DNA of 64,000 bases from Shimia isoporae (GTDB lineage: Bacteria; Pseudomonadota; Alphaproteobacteria; Rhodobacterales; Rhodobacteraceae), in NCBI RefSeq assembly GCF_004346865.1, contig NZ_SMGR01000003.1:1-64000 (forward strand), given 5' to 3'. Below the pieces are notes generated by a model. It had not been told where the DNA came from. It saw only the letters and a list, made by a program, of their open reading frames with translations, and did not search any database. The position numbers and the translations under genes are program-made. This document shows positions 10,361-20,710 of this stretch, one piece after another (positions within the stretch are counted from its first letter, which is position 1; every line of letters begins with the position of its first letter).

Positions 10361-13300
10361 TCACTCATCCACCTCCGTATCCAGGAGTTCCATATTCAGG
10401 CCGAGGCCACGGACTTCTTTGACCAGAACGTTAAACGATTCCGGTACGCCCGCTTCAAAGTTGTCCTCGCCCTTGACGATGCTTTCATAGACCTTGGTCC
10501 GGCCTGCCACGTCATCCGACTTAACAGTCAGCATTTCCTGCAGGGTGTAGGCGGCGCCGTAAGCTTCCAGAGCCCAGACTTCCATCTCACCGAAGCGCTG
10601 ACCACCGAACTGCGCCTTACCACCCAGCGGCTGCTGAGTAACAAGCGAGTACGGACCGGTTGAACGCGCGTGGATTTTGTCGTCCACAAGGTGGTGCAGT
10701 TTCAGCAGGTATTTGATGCCCACTGTTACCGGACGGCTGAACTGTTCACCGGTACGACCGTCAAACAGGATCGATTGACCGCTTTCGGAGAAGCCTGCGC
10801 GTACGAGCGCATCGTTCACGTCACCTTCCTTCGCACCGTCAAAGACCGGCGTTGCAATCGGAACACCGCGTGTCACGTTGCCGGCGGCTTCCAGCAGCTG
10901 ACCTTCGTCCATGCCGGCGATGCCTTCTTCATAGACATCTTCGCCATAGGCCAGACGCATCATCTCGCGTACCGGAGTCAGATCACCAGAACGACGGTAT
11001 TCCTGAACCGCGTCATCGATCTTCAGACCCAGACCGCGTGCGGCCCAACCCATGTGGGTTTCAAGGATCTGACCAACGTTCATACGCGACGGAACACCGA
11101 GCGGGTTCAGACAGAAGTCGACAGGTGTACCGTCCGCGAGGAACGGCATGTCTTCCATCGGCACAACCTTGGAAATAACACCTTTGTTCCCGTGACGACC
11201 GGCCATCTTGTCGCCCGGCTGCAGCTTACGCTTAACAGCAATGAAGACCTTAACCATCTTCATCACACCCGGCGGCAAGTCATCACCACGACGGACTTTC
11301 TCGACCTTGTCCTCAAAGCGGTGCTCAAGTGCACGTTTCTGGATCTCGTACTGTTCGTTCAGAGCTTCCACAACCTGCGCATCAGCTTCATCTTCGAGTG
11401 CCAGCTGCCACCACTGTCCGCGAGACAGGGAGTTCAGCAGTTCGTCGTTGATTTCCGAGTTCGCTTTGACGCCTTTCGGGCCTTTGACCGCGGTCTTGCC
11501 GAGGATCATGCCTTTCAGACGCGCATAGATGTTACGGTCAAGGATCGCGAGTTCGTCGTCGCGGTCACGCGCCAGACGTTCGATCTCTTCACGCTCGATC
11601 TGCAACGCACGCTCGTCTTTTTCCACGCCGTGGCGGTTGAAGACGCGAACTTCCACAACGGTACCGAAATCACCAGGCTTGACGCGCAACGAGGTGTCAC
11701 GAACGTCGGAGGCTTTCTCACCAAAGATGGCACGCAGAAGTTTTTCTTCCGGTGTCATCGGGCTTTCGCCCTTCGGTGTGATTTTGCCGACCAGAATGTC
11801 GCCCGGTTCAACGTCCGCACCGATGTAAACGATGCCGGCCTCATCGAGGTTACGCAGCGCTTCTTCACCGACGTTCGGAATGTCGCGGGTGATCTCTTCC
11901 GGACCCAGCTTCGTGTCACGTGCAGCGACTTCGAATTCTTCGATGTGAACCGAAGTAAAGACGTCGTCACGCGCGATACGTTCAGAAATCAGGATGGAGT
12001 CCTCGTAGTTGTAGCCGTTCCACGGCATAAACGCGACGACCACGTTCTTACCAAGAGCCAGTTCACCGATGTCGGTGGACGGACCGTCAGCAATCACCTC
12101 ACCCTTCGCAACCGTGTCGCCAACTTTCACCAGCGGACGCTGGTTGATGCAGGTGTTCTGGTTGGAACGCTGGAACTTGCGCAGACGATAGATGTCCACA
12201 CCGGCGTCACCCAGCTCAAGGTCGGAGGTCGCACGGATAACGATACGCTGTGCATCCACCTGGTCGATCACACCCGCGCGCTTTGCCTGAATGGCCGCGC
12301 CGGAGTCGATTGCCACTTTTTCCTCGATACCGGTACCAACAAGCGGTGCCTCGGCACGCAGAAGCGGAACCGCCTGACGTTGCATGTTCGAGCCCATCAG
12401 AGCGCGGTTGGCATCGTCGTTTTCAAGGAACGGGATCAGCGACGCAGCTACGGACACCAGCTGTTTTGGCGAGACGTCGATCAAGTCGACGTTTTCGCGC
12501 GGCGCCAGTGTGTAGTCACCGGACTGACGGGTAGAGACCAATTCGTTCTGGAACTTGCCTTCGCCGTCAAGCGATGCGTTCGCCTGTGCAACCGTGTGGC
12601 GCATTTCTTCAGTGGCCGACATATAGTGTACTTCGTCGGTCACTTTACCTTCGTTTACAACGCGGTACGGGGTTTCGATGAAACCATACTTGTTGACACG
12701 GGCAAATGTCGCCAGCGAGTTGATCAGACCAATGTTCGGACCTTCCGGCGTCTCAATCGGGCACATCCGGCCATAGTGGGTCGGGTGCACGTCGCGCACT
12801 TCAAAGCCGGCACGTTCACGGGTCAGACCACCCGGGCCAAGCGCCGAAAGACGGCGTTTGTGGGTGACTTCCGACAGCGGGTTGGTTTGGTCCATGAACT
12901 GCGACAGCTGCGAGGAGCCAAAGAACTCGCGTACAGCAGCAGCAGCCGGTTTCGCATTGATCAGGTCCTGCGGCATGACCGTGTCGATCTCAACAGAGCT
13001 CATACGCTCCTTGATCGCACGCTCCATACGCAGCAAGCCAACACGGTACTGGTTTTCCATCAGTTCGCCGACGGAGCGCACACGACGGTTGCCGAGGTGG
13101 TCAATGTCGTCCACGTCGCCCTTGCCGTCACGGAGTTCCACCAGAGCCTTGATGCAGGATACGATGTCTTCCTTGCGCAGGGTGCGCATGGTGTCTTCTG
13201 CATCCAGTGCCAGACGCATGTTCATTTTCACGCGGCCAACTGCAGACAGGTCATAGCGCTCGCTGTCAAAGAACAGCGTGTCAAACAAGGCAGACGCAGC

Positions 13301-14497
13301 TTCAACGGTGGGCGGCTCACCCGGACGCATCACGCGATAGATATCCATAAGCGCGGTTTCACGGCTCATGTTTTTGTCCACCGCCATGGTGTTGCGCATG
13401 TATGGGCCAACATTGACGTTGTCGATGTCCAGAACAGGAATCTCTTTGATGCCGGCGTCGACCAGGTCCTTAACAGTACCGCCGATCAGATCGCCATCTT
13501 TGTCGTATTCCAGCGTCAGTTCATCACCCGCCTCGACGTAAATCGCACCGGTTTCCTCGTTGATGATATCCTTGGCAACGAACTTGCCAACGATATGCTC
13601 GAAAGGAACCAGAAGGTCGGTGATTTTGCCTTCGTCGATGATCTTCTTGACTGCGCGAGGCGTGACTTTCTTGCCAGCTTCGGCAATCACTTCGCCTGTT
13701 GCGGCGTCGATCAGGTCCATAACAGGGCGGGTGCCGCGCACACGCTCGGGGAAGAACTTGGTGACCCAACCTTTGTTCTTGTCGAGCTTGTAGTTCACGG
13801 TGTCGTAGTAGGCATCCATGATACCTTCCTGGTCCAGACCCAATGCGTAAAGCAGGGTGGTCACAGGCAGCTTACGACGACGGTCGATGCGGGCAAAAAC
13901 GATGTCTTTGGCATCGAACTCGAAATCGAGCCAGGAACCGCGATAGGGAATGATACGGCAAGCAAACAGCAGTTTGCCTGACGAGTGGGTTTTGCCTTTA
14001 TCGTGATCAAAGAACACGCCCGGCGAACGGTGCATCTGGGAAACAATCACACGCTCGGTGCCGTTCACCACAAAGGTTCCGTTCGGAGTCATCAAGGGCA
14101 TATCACCCATGAAGACATCTTGTTCCTTGATGTCTTTGACCGACTTCGCACCAGTGTCCTCATCCACATCAAAAACGATCAGACGCAGGGTGACTTTGAG
14201 CGGTGCGCTGTAGGTCATGTCGCGCTGCTGACACTCCTCAACGTCGTACTTGGGCTTTTCCAGCTCGTAGTTGACGAATTCCAGCACGCTGGTTTCGTTG
14301 AAATCCTTGATCGGAAAAACCGACTGGAAAACACCCATGATGCCTTCACCATCGGTGGGCATTTCGGCATCTCCGGATTTCAGGAAAAGATCATAGGAGC
14401 TTTTCTGCACCTCGATCAGGTTCGGCATCTCCAGCACTTCGCGGATTTTACCGTAGTATTTACGTAGACGTTTCTGGCCAAGGAAGCTTTGAGCCAT
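10361..14497 (-). CDS. rpoB: DNA-directed RNA polymerase subunit beta
   Basis: The start is taken at 14497 ([17 protein letters not shown]), the conserved N-terminus, and not at the open extension to 14551; the product is 1378 residues. The rifampicin-binding region ([20 protein letters not shown], then [10 protein letters not shown]) carries the sensitive residues. The conserved [16 protein letters not shown] and MAGRHGNKG segments are intact. It is followed by rpoC after 52 bases. Upstream, rplL is about 7 kb away rather than adjacent, so rpoB must have its own promoter in the long leader region. Confidence 0.98.
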   Translation of the reverse strand: MAQSFLGQKRLRKYYGKIREVLEMPNLIEVQKSSYDLFLKSGDAEMPTDGEGIMGVFQSVFPIKDFNETSVLEFVNYELEKPKYDVEECQQRDMTYSAPLKVTLRLIVFDVDEDTGAKSVKDIKEQDVFMGDMPLMTPNGTFVVNGTERVIVSQMHRSPGVFFDHDKGKTHSSGKLLFACRIIPYRGSWLDFEFDAKDIVFARIDRRRKLPVTTLLYALGLDQEGIMDAYYDTVNYKLDKNKGWVTKFFPERVRGTRPVMDLIDAATGEVIAEAGKKVTPRAVKKIIDEGKITDLLVPFEHIVGKFVAKDIINEETGAIYVEAGDELTLEYDKDGDLIGGTVKDLVDAGIKEIPVLDIDNVNVGPYMRNTMAVDKNMSRETALMDIYRVMRPGEPPTVEAASALFDTLFFDSERYDLSAVGRVKMNMRLALDAEDTMRTLRKEDIVSCIKALVELRDGKGDVDDIDHLGNRRVRSVGELMENQYRVGLLRMERAIKERMSSVEIDTVMPQDLINAKPAAAAVREFFGSSQLSQFMDQTNPLSEVTHKRRLSALGPGGLTRERAGFEVRDVHPTHYGRMCPIETPEGPNIGLINSLATFARVNKYGFIETPYRVVNEGKVTDEVHYMSATEEMRHTVAQANASLDGEGKFQNELVSTRQSGDYTLAPRENVDLIDVSPKQLVSVAASLIPFLENDDANRALMGSNMQRQAVPLLRAEAPLVGTGIEEKVAIDSGAAIQAKRAGVIDQVDAQRIVIRATSDLELGDAGVDIYRLRKFQRSNQNTCINQRPLVKVGDTVAKGEVIADGPSTDIGELALGKNVVVAFMPWNGYNYEDSILISERIARDDVFTSVHIEEFEVAARDTKLGPEEITRDIPNVGEEALRNLDEAGIVYIGADVEPGDILVGKITPKGESPMTPEEKLLRAIFGEKASDVRDTSLRVKPGDFGTVVEVRVFNRHGVEKDERALQIEREEIERLARDRDDELAILDRNIYARLKGMILGKTAVKGPKGVKANSEINDELLNSLSRGQWWQLALEDEADAQVVEALNEQYEIQKRALEHRFEDKVEKVRRGDDLPPGVMKMVKVFIAVKRKLQPGDKMAGRHGNKGVISKVVPMEDMPFLADGTPVDFCLNPLGVPSRMNVGQILETHMGWAARGLGLKIDDAVQEYRRSGDLTPVREMMRLAYGEDVYEEGIAGMDEGQLLEAAGNVTRGVPIATPVFDGAKEGDVNDALVRAGFSESGQSILFDGRTGEQFSRPVTVGIKYLLKLHHLVDDKIHARSTGPYSLVTQQPLGGKAQFGGQRFGEMEVWALEAYGAAYTLQEMLTVKSDDVAGRTKVYESIVKGEDNFEAGVPESFNVLVKEVRGLGLNMELLDTEVDE

Positions 14498-14991
14498 GGT
14501 CAATGTCACCTTTCGATATCTCGTCCGCAACGTGCCGTCGGGCCCCGGCACCTCGCGTCAGTGACGGCTTGGATCAGATCCATTCTCGACCCCGTCCCAC
14601 CGGAGCCACTCGATCGTTGATCCCTGCCTTGGAAAACCTCTTGCAACTCGCGTTCGCTCAAGAGGCTTGCCAAGCCGGGGGTCGTCCCACCTTGGAAAAC
14701 GTGTTATATTCTCTGTCGTTATCTTTCCTGTCCGGGGTGACTATTTCCCCGAGTACCGCGCCGCCTGATCACAAAAATCCACAAAGGACAAAAGCGGCCC
14801 CGAATCGCTCGAAACCGCAAGAGACTACCGAATAGTGAATCGCCCGCAGGTTGGCAACCCCTAGGGCTTGACATTTCGTTAATCCGCAGATCGACAAACC
14901 CCGCACCGACGATATTTCATCTGCCTGTTAAGCTGGAATGCGCAAAGCCGACCCGCTGGTCTGATGCCATGCCTTGATGCTGTCAGCGCAC
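14498..14991 (-). other. rpoB upstream leader region
   Basis: This 494-base stretch without a gene must contain the rpoB promoter, but I see no near-consensus minus-strand pair to name. It holds two copies of CCTTGGAAAAC (14627-14637 and 14690-14700), 63 bases apart. Between them is an inverted repeat, CCTCTTG/CAAGAGG (14637-14643 and 14659-14665), with a 15-base loop. These could be leader RNA structures or protein-binding sites. A TTGACA at 14868 points the other way. Confidence 0.5.
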
Positions 14992-16533
14992 TTACCCACT
15001 CGACAACGCGCGCAGTCCTTCTGTGATCCTCGCCGAGACCGTCTCACCCAAAGGTATCGAAGAGAGGTAGTCGAAAACGTCGATGTTGGCGTCTCGGAAA
15101 ACACCGAGTGCCGCCTCCCCCAGACCTAGCTCACCTGATTTTCCGTGAATGGCTGCTATCAGCATCCAGTCATACAAGTTGTCCCGTCCGTCCACGTCAC
15201 GCACCATTGCGGACGCCTCAGCAAAATCGCCATTCATAAACGGATCAAGCGCACGCGGAACATTCATCCAGATCGGCAACAGAGGATTGCGCGCACGCGC
15301 CTCGTCAATCATTGCCGCCGCCTCCCGAGTGTTCCCCATGGCGGCCAACCAGCCTCCCACCATGCCGGACATCAACGCAGCATTCGGATTGGCCGCGACA
15401 GCCCGTGCCAACAGGGTTTCATAACGTGCGGTGTCTCCTTGAAAGCGCGCAAAGCTCGCCAATGCAAACAAGGCTTCCTGACAATTCGGTGCAAGCGCCA
15501 CCGCTTGTTCCGCGTGCTGCCGCCCCGCCTCGACAATATCCGAAACAGCCGCCCCCCCGACAGCTGCCTGCTCAATCAAGGAAATCGACTTGAGCGCATG
15601 TGCCAGACCGCTCGAGGGGTTGTCCTGCAAAGCGGCGTCCGTCAAGGAGGCGAATTCCGCTAGGCTGGACTGTCGTGACGTACGCATGTGGGCATGAAAA
15701 CTCAGCAGCGCCTCAAAGACGCCTGCATCCTCGGCCATACGTCCGGAATACTGGGCGTTTAGGTCTTCGGAAACCGCACCATAGGCGTCCACCATACGGG
15801 TCGCGCAGTGCTTTGCGATCTTTTCCTGAACATCAAATGGATCTTCCTCGTCACCCGAGACCCGGAACCTGTCAGACCAAACCAGCGAATTTCCGGGAAT
15901 GCGTTCAAGCTGGACCGACACACGTAATTTGCCACCGGCCTCCCTCACGTTGCCGCGCAGTAGATAGTCGGCTTGTGCAGGCAAATCCGCCATGCCCGGA
16001 CTTTTGCCCGCAAGGCTTTCATGCCAACCGGAAATCACTCTGATCTGTCCGAAACGGGCCAGTTCCAGACCGATTTCTTCGGGTAATCCGTCCCGATAAA
16101 CCGAAGCCTTTTCGGTCGTTGCCCCTTCAAATTGGCATATGACAAGAGTCGGCAAGCCGCGCCGCGCCACCGGCACAGACTTCGACGGCTCGATCGTTCG
16201 GCGCTGGAAGGCGGGCCTATAGCGTCCTTTGGGCACCGTTATGACGACTTCGTCTTCCGCGCCAGCTGTCAGATAGTAATGCTCGACGGCCTTGCGAAGC
16301 TTGATGGCTTCGATGCGGACGATCGAATCGTTGTTGGGATCAAAGTCCGCGCCGCGCCCAAAAACGTCCATGGCCAAAGCTGTTCCCTTGAGCAGCTCAC
16401 CCCGCCCCTCGAGTTCCTCGGTTACGATGTGGGTGAGAAACTTCTGCAATCTTGGGCCAGCAGCAAAGTCCGGAGAACCCAACAGGCGGTCAAGCTGCTG
16501 GACGATTTCTTCCTTTGTGGGTTTATCGGTCAA
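14992..16533 (-). CDS. TPR protein with N-terminal regulator-like domain
   Basis: This 513-residue soluble protein has three parts. Residues 1-105 match an N-terminal module of large TPR signalling proteins (VFGRGADFDPNNDSIVRIEA, then VPKGRYRPAF). Residues about 120-245 resemble the FlgO/TolB-N-like domain found beside adenylate cyclase domains (YRDGLPEEIGLELARFG, LRGNVREAGGKLRVSVQL). Residues about 270-500 look like degenerate TPR repeats. No cyclase catalytic domain follows, so only the accessory part is present. It probably works through protein contacts, possibly in regulation. The substrate or partner is unknown. It is divergent from the serine hydrolase at 16711; the 177-base gap holds both promoters. 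Confidence 0.6.
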   Translation of the reverse strand: MTDKPTKEEIVQQLDRLLGSPDFAAGPRLQKFLTHIVTEELEGRGELLKGTALAMDVFGRGADFDPNNDSIVRIEAIKLRKAVEHYYLTAGAEDEVVITVPKGRYRPAFQRRTIEPSKSVPVARRGLPTLVICQFEGATTEKASVYRDGLPEEIGLELARFGQIRVISGWHESLAGKSPGMADLPAQADYLLRGNVREAGGKLRVSVQLERIPGNSLVWSDRFRVSGDEEDPFDVQEKIAKHCATRMVDAYGAVSEDLNAQYSGRMAEDAGVFEALLSFHAHMRTSRQSSLAEFASLTDAALQDNPSSGLAHALKSISLIEQAAVGGAAVSDIVEAGRQHAEQAVALAPNCQEALFALASFARFQGDTARYETLLARAVAANPNAALMSGMVGGWLAAMGNTREAAAMIDEARARNPLLPIWMNVPRALDPFMNGDFAEASAMVRDVDGRDNLYDWMLIAAIHGKSGELGLGEAALGVFRDANIDVFDYLSSIPLGETVSARITEGLRALSSG

Positions 16534-16710
16534 ATCTATGCTCCAACTGATACATACAACCTATCGAAACAAGAACTTGACGCAATGCACGGTCTAGACA
16601 TCCGCCAAACTGTTATTAACGGTTTTCAACATCCCGAAGTCTCAACCGGTTCGCTATTTTTGGATCATCAGAAACGCGGAGCTTCCCGCAACAAATGAAG
16701 GACAGATAAA

Positions 16711-18051
16711 ATGAGAGTTCAATTCTCCGCCCGCCGCGCCGCAACTTCCCTGACATGTGGCGTTCTCGCGGCGATGATCGCCCTGGCTCCTGCCGCCAAT
16801 GCTGACAACGCCCAATATGAGTATGCCACTCACCATGAGCTGGGCCTGATGCAAGGCTTCCCGCCTGCCCCTGAAGCTCAGGTTACTCGCGACAACGCCC
16901 TGTTCGGCGTCCCGCAAAACCGCTGGTCGTATCAAAATATGCGGTCTTTCTTCCCGTCTGCGGACATTGCAGCGGCGCAATACGCAATTGATCTGGACCG
17001 CGCCATTGACGGCGCAATCGAAGAGTTGGACATCACACGTCTCGACGGTTCACAGTCAGATTTCAAAACCTATCTGGAGGAAACCTTCACTGACGCCCTT
17101 GTTGTCGTCAAAGACGGCAAAGTCGTCCACGAGAGCTACCTCAACGGTATGAACGCCGACCAGCCACATCAGATGATGTCTGTGACCAAATCCTTCGCTG
17201 GCCTCTTCGGACTGATTGCCGCCCATGAAGGCAAAGTTAGCGAAGACGACAAAGTCGCTGACATTATACCGGAATTGGGCGTATCAGGCGCATTCGGCGA
17301 CGCCACATTCGGCGAAGTGCTCGACATGACCAATTCGATGAACTTCACCGAGGATTACGCGGATCCAAACTCCGGCATTCAGGAATATGGTCGCGTGCTG
17401 GGTATGTTGCCGTCCACCGACGCAAACCGCCCGGCGAATACCATTTACGAGTACCTGCCGACGCTGGACAACGACGACGCCCACGAACACGGAGAAGTCT
17501 TCCATTACCAGACTCCCAAGACCGACGTCGTAAACTGGGTCGCGAACCGCGCAACTGGCAAATCGTTCCAGGACAACCTCGAAGACGTACTCTGGAAAAA
17601 GATCGGCGCCGATGGTGAGACATACGTCCTGCTCGACTCCAACGGAACTCTCTTTGCAGGTGGCGGTCTGAACGCTACTCCGAACAATCTGGCCCGCTTT
17701 GCAGCCATGATGCTGAATGACGGTGAGGTGAACGGGCAGGAAGTGGTTGATCCGGACGTCATCCAGCAATTGTCCGACGGCGGCAACATCGACGCGTTCT
17801 CCAACGGACCGGAAAGCGCTGGCGTCATGGGCAACAAAGACTGGAGCTACCGCGCACAATGGTGGGTCCGCCACACCGAAGGCAAAGAAGCCTTCTCGGC
17901 AATCGGCATCCACGGCCAATGGATCTACATCGATGTGGAACGCGATGTTGCCATCATCAAACAGTCTTCGCAGCCAGTATCAAAAGGAGACTTCTTCGAA
18001 ACCTACGACGTGAACGCCTTCGACGCGATCGTCGATCACCTGAGCAAATAA
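16711..18051 (+). CDS. Secreted serine hydrolase, beta-lactamase class C fold
   Basis: This 446-residue protein has a signal peptide (about residues 1-31, ending APAANA) and so should be periplasmic or secreted. The SxxK motif SVTK at residues 157-160 gives the nucleophile and general base. Downstream are a Y-Q-T segment near residue 270 and an IHGQW segment near residue 400 in the place of the usual KTG-like motif. This pattern is close to 6-aminohexanoate-dimer hydrolase-type esterases and amidases of the class C fold, and the substrate is unknown. AAGGA precedes the ATG, and a strong terminator lies 25 bases after the stop. It is divergent from the TPR gene. Confidence 0.85.
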   Translation: MRVQFSARRAATSLTCGVLAAMIALAPAANADNAQYEYATHHELGLMQGFPPAPEAQVTRDNALFGVPQNRWSYQNMRSFFPSADIAAAQYAIDLDRAIDGAIEELDITRLDGSQSDFKTYLEETFTDALVVVKDGKVVHESYLNGMNADQPHQMMSVTKSFAGLFGLIAAHEGKVSEDDKVADIIPELGVSGAFGDATFGEVLDMTNSMNFTEDYADPNSGIQEYGRVLGMLPSTDANRPANTIYEYLPTLDNDDAHEHGEVFHYQTPKTDVVNWVANRATGKSFQDNLEDVLWKKIGADGETYVLLDSNGTLFAGGGLNATPNNLARFAAMMLNDGEVNGQEVVDPDVIQQLSDGGNIDAFSNGPESAGVMGNKDWSYRAQWWVRHTEGKEAFSAIGIHGQWIYIDVERDVAIIKQSSQPVSKGDFFETYDVNAFDAIVDHLSK

Positions 18052-18076
18052 AACCCAAGCAATTTCACACAATTTC

Positions 18077-18104
18077 AGCGCCCCAACTTCGGGGCGCTTT
18101 TTTT
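18077..18104 (+). terminator. Terminator of the serine hydrolase gene
   Basis: AGCGCCCC (18077-18084) pairs with GGGGCGCT (18091-18098) around the loop AACTTC and is followed by a run of eight T bases. This is a textbook intrinsic terminator on the plus strand. Confidence 0.92.
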
Positions 18105-18122
18105 GGTGCAGCAAACTGCGCC

Positions 18123-18509
18123 TCACGTTTGGCAAACAGCCACGGCCTCCAGTTCGAGCGCATAGCCGTAGTGCAATTCTGGAACAGGCACCACAGCGCG
18201 CGCTGGTTTGTGCTCGCCGAAGAATGCGGCATAGGCACGATCAAAGGCCGGCCAATGCGAAATGCTTGTCACGTAGACTCGCACCTGAACCACGTCCTTT
18301 TTCGACGCTCCTGCCGCGGTCAACACCGCGTCAAGGTGGGCAAGCACGCGCTCCGTTTGCGCGCCGAAATCCGCGCCGTCTGGCAATCCTTTCGCCGGGA
18401 TAGGCAAGACTCCGGACACCCAGACTTGCCCGTTTGTGCGAACGGCTTGCGAATAGTGTCCTCCAGCGGCTGGGGCGGCCTCCGTTTCGATCAATTCAAT
18501 CTTTGTCAT
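18123..18509 (-). CDS. RidA-family enamine/imine deaminase
   Basis: This protein of about 128 residues (start MTKIELIETEAAP at 18509) has the RidA/YjgF fold signatures: GHYSQAVRTNGQVWVSG, then VVQVRVYVTSI, and PARAVVPVPEL, which holds the conserved arginine. RidA proteins hydrolyse reactive enamine/imine intermediates released by PLP enzymes. It starts five bases after the stop of the PLP enzyme gene at 18515, so the two should be co-transcribed. This pairing suggests it clears the enamine made by its neighbour. The open frame extends to 18539, but that would overlap the upstream gene. Confidence 0.88.
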   Translation of the reverse strand: MTKIELIETEAAPAAGGHYSQAVRTNGQVWVSGVLPIPAKGLPDGADFGAQTERVLAHLDAVLTAAGASKKDVVQVRVYVTSISHWPAFDRAYAAFFGEHKPARAVVPVPELHYGYALELEAVAVCQT

Positions 18510-18514
18510 GCTTG

Positions 18515-19618
18515 TTACCAACCTCGAAAGCGCGGCCAATTTTGAACCTTGTCTTCGCCTTCTGAAATAACATTGTAGCTCTCGTGCTGCGCTGCCGTGG
18601 CACAGGCATGGTTCGGCAAAATCCGAATTTTCGTCCCCACCGGCAAATCCGGCAGTGACGCGCCGGAGCCAGCCCGAACAGCAATGGTCCCGTGTTCCTG
18701 GTTTGCCGCCGCGACAATCAGGTCGTTAAAGGGATTGCCCGAAGCATCACACACGATGCCATAACCCTGATCAACGGTCTGGTTCGCCGTTCCTCGGTCA
18801 CGCGACATGGCCATCCACCCCGCATCGCACAATATCCAGCCGCGCTCCTTTTGATGCCCGATCACCGTTGTCAGAACCGACAAGGCGATGTCGTCAACGC
18901 TGCACACTCCAATCCCTGCCATCACAAGATCAAAAAACACGTACACACCTGCACGCAATTCAGTAACGCCCGTGAGATCGGTTGCGGCGTGGGCTGTCGG
19001 TGTCGACCCTACGCTTACAACTTCGCAGGAAAGCCCCGCAGCCCTGAGCGCGTTGGCCGCCGCCACCGCTTCCGAACGTTCCATCTCCGCGAACGCTGCA
19101 TGCTGTTCCCGGCCACTAACGGAATAACTCTCTCCGGCATGCGTAAGCACCCCTCGCAGCAAACCGTTTTTGTCTAGCGTCTGGCCAATATCGATCAACA
19201 TCGGATCGTCTGCGCGCACCCCTCCCCTGTGTCGGTCACTGTCAATTTCGATCAGCGCGGGTACACCCGCGGCAACGACCGCCTCAGCTTGCTCCAGACT
19301 GTCCAGCAGCACTTTGACGTCGCAACCACTTCTCCGCAGCTCCGCGACTGCCTCCAATTTGTCTGGTGCAATCCCGACGGCATAGACGACGTCATCAACG
19401 CCCGCCGCGGCGAATTCTTCTACTTCTTTCAAAGTGGAAACCGTTGCTGCTCCACCCTCATGCAAAACCCGTCTCGCCACCTCAACAGACTTGCAGGTTT
19501 TCAAATGCGGTCGCAGATCTACGCCAAGAGCTTCGGAACGCGTCCGCAAGCGATTTATGTTCCGCATCATCCGTGCTTCGTCGAGCACCAGACAAGGCGT
19601 GGCAAGTTGGTCAAACAC
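18515..19618 (-). CDS. DSD1-family PLP enzyme (D-threonine aldolase / D-serine dehydratase-like)
   Basis: This 367-residue protein has an alanine-racemase-type N-terminal barrel with the PLP lysine K40 in RPHLKTCK. The C-terminal D-serine-dehydratase-like domain carries the metal ligands H337 and C339 in PNHACAT. Members of the family act on D-threonine, D-serine or D-hydroxyaspartate, and sequence alone does not choose among them. Its partner RidA favours a dehydratase that releases an enamine. The LysR-type regulator is transcribed divergently, with a palindrome in the gap, so expression is probably substrate-induced. The start at 19618 fits the conserved FDQLATPCLVLD beginning. Confidence 0.85.
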   Translation of the reverse strand: MFDQLATPCLVLDEARMMRNINRLRTRSEALGVDLRPHLKTCKSVEVARRVLHEGGAATVSTLKEVEEFAAAGVDDVVYAVGIAPDKLEAVAELRRSGCDVKVLLDSLEQAEAVVAAGVPALIEIDSDRHRGGVRADDPMLIDIGQTLDKNGLLRGVLTHAGESYSVSGREQHAAFAEMERSEAVAAANALRAAGLSCEVVSVGSTPTAHAATDLTGVTELRAGVYVFFDLVMAGIGVCSVDDIALSVLTTVIGHQKERGWILCDAGWMAMSRDRGTANQTVDQGYGIVCDASGNPFNDLIVAAANQEHGTIAVRAGSGASLPDLPVGTKIRILPNHACATAAQHESYNVISEGEDKVQNWPRFRGW

Positions 19619-19687
19619 CCCAATATCTCCGGTAATATTGCTTTTCCCTTGCCTATCACGCCATTTCCATCGACGTTATAAAGTTCT

Positions 19688-19706
19688 ACTTAAAGCTTAT
19701 TTAAGT
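19688..19706. promoter_or_regulatory. Candidate LysR operator
   Basis: ACTTAAA-GCTTA-TTTAAGT is a perfect seven-base inverted repeat with a five-base centre, in the 96-base gap between the divergent PLP enzyme gene and the lysR gene. It contains the T-N11-A form that LysR-type regulators bind. It ends eight bases before the regulator start, a good place for autorepression. Confidence 0.65.
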
Positions 19707-19714
19707 GTTCTCTT

Positions 19715-20611
19715 ATGATCGACCTTTCGGATCTCCACTTCTTTAGAACGGTGGCGAAATCCGCGTCCTTGTCGGACGCCGCCAGACACCTTGGCGTGTC
19801 ACCGCCGGCTGTGTCGCAGCGCCTTTCGGCATTGGAGAACCGCATGGGGCTTGCATTGATCAACCGCGGCCCAAATGGTCTTGGCCTGACCGGCGAAGGC
19901 GCTGAACTGCTACAAAAAGCGGATCCTTTGCTTAATCAGGCAGACGCTTTGATGAAAGACCTCTTCGAGAAGCGGGAAGCGTTGTCAGGTCCAGTCCGGA
20001 TTCTCGCGCCTTTCGGCTACGGGCGCCTAAACATTGCGCCGCTTGTCGGAACCTTTGCAAAAGCCCACCCCGACATTTCTCCGGACCTCTTTCTGTCAGA
20101 TCACCCACGCCGACACATGGGCGACGAAACATGGGACATTGTCGTAAACGTGGGCCGCCTGCCCGACCTGAGCGCAACGCAAACCGTCCTTTGTAGGAAC
20201 AAACGCCTGCTTTGCGCTTCGCCAACCTATCTCGCATCGGTTGGGCACCCGGAGCATCCAAGCCACCTTTCGAGCCATAGATGTGGTTGCATCCAAGAAG
20301 ACGCCGCGGATGTCACGCATTGGCGTTTTAGCAGCGATGATGGATTGGAATGCCGCGTTCGATTTACACCGGCTTTCCGAAGCAACGACGGCGAAGTTGT
20401 TCGCGCTTGGGCGCTAGATGGTTTGGGGATTGTCGAACGCTCCGAATGGAGCGTCAGAGACGACATCGACCGCGGACGACTGCTCAGGGTTCTGCCTGAG
20501 TGGTCCCTACCAGATGCCGACGTCGTCGCCATCGTGCAACCATCGCATCTGCGCCCAAAAAAAGTAACCGCCCTACTCAATCATCTCCGGGAAGGTCTTT
20601 CCAACACCTGA
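19715..20611 (+). CDS. LysR-family transcriptional regulator
   Basis: This 298-residue protein has the N-terminal winged helix-turn-helix of LysR regulators: FRTVAKSASLSDAARHLGVS, then PPAVSQRLSALENRMG, at residues 9-45. The rest is the two-lobed periplasmic-binding-protein-like effector domain. It is divergent from the DSD1-family PLP enzyme and RidA genes and very likely controls them. The effector would be a D-amino acid or hydroxy-amino acid, which is inferred from context only. The length is normal. Confidence 0.92.
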   Translation: MIDLSDLHFFRTVAKSASLSDAARHLGVSPPAVSQRLSALENRMGLALINRGPNGLGLTGEGAELLQKADPLLNQADALMKDLFEKREALSGPVRILAPFGYGRLNIAPLVGTFAKAHPDISPDLFLSDHPRRHMGDETWDIVVNVGRLPDLSATQTVLCRNKRLLCASPTYLASVGHPEHPSHLSSHRCGCIQEDAADVTHWRFSSDDGLECRVRFTPAFRSNDGEVVRAWALDGLGIVERSEWSVRDDIDRGRLLRVLPEWSLPDADVVAIVQPSHLRPKKVTALLNHLREGLSNT

Positions 20612-20710
20612 GCCCGACTTCAAATTTGCCCGCCTCCCCTAGACCGGGCACGCCTTTTTCGTGCAGGCTGACAACAACTGATCGCTGTTTCCCTGTTCGA
20701 GGCCTATGTT

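Noticed and set aside
10670-13981. A 1103-residue plus-strand open frame antisense to rpoB
   Set aside because: It is a shadow frame of rpoB; residue composition and lack of a ribosome-binding site argue against it.
14868-14873. Plus-strand TTGACA as a promoter element
   Set aside because: No -10 box lies at a suitable distance, and no plus-strand gene starts until 16711.
18515-19618. Assignment as BhcC of the beta-hydroxyaspartate cycle
   Set aside because: No other bhc genes (bhcA, bhcB, bhcD, bhcR type) are nearby, so only the broader DSD1 family is supported.
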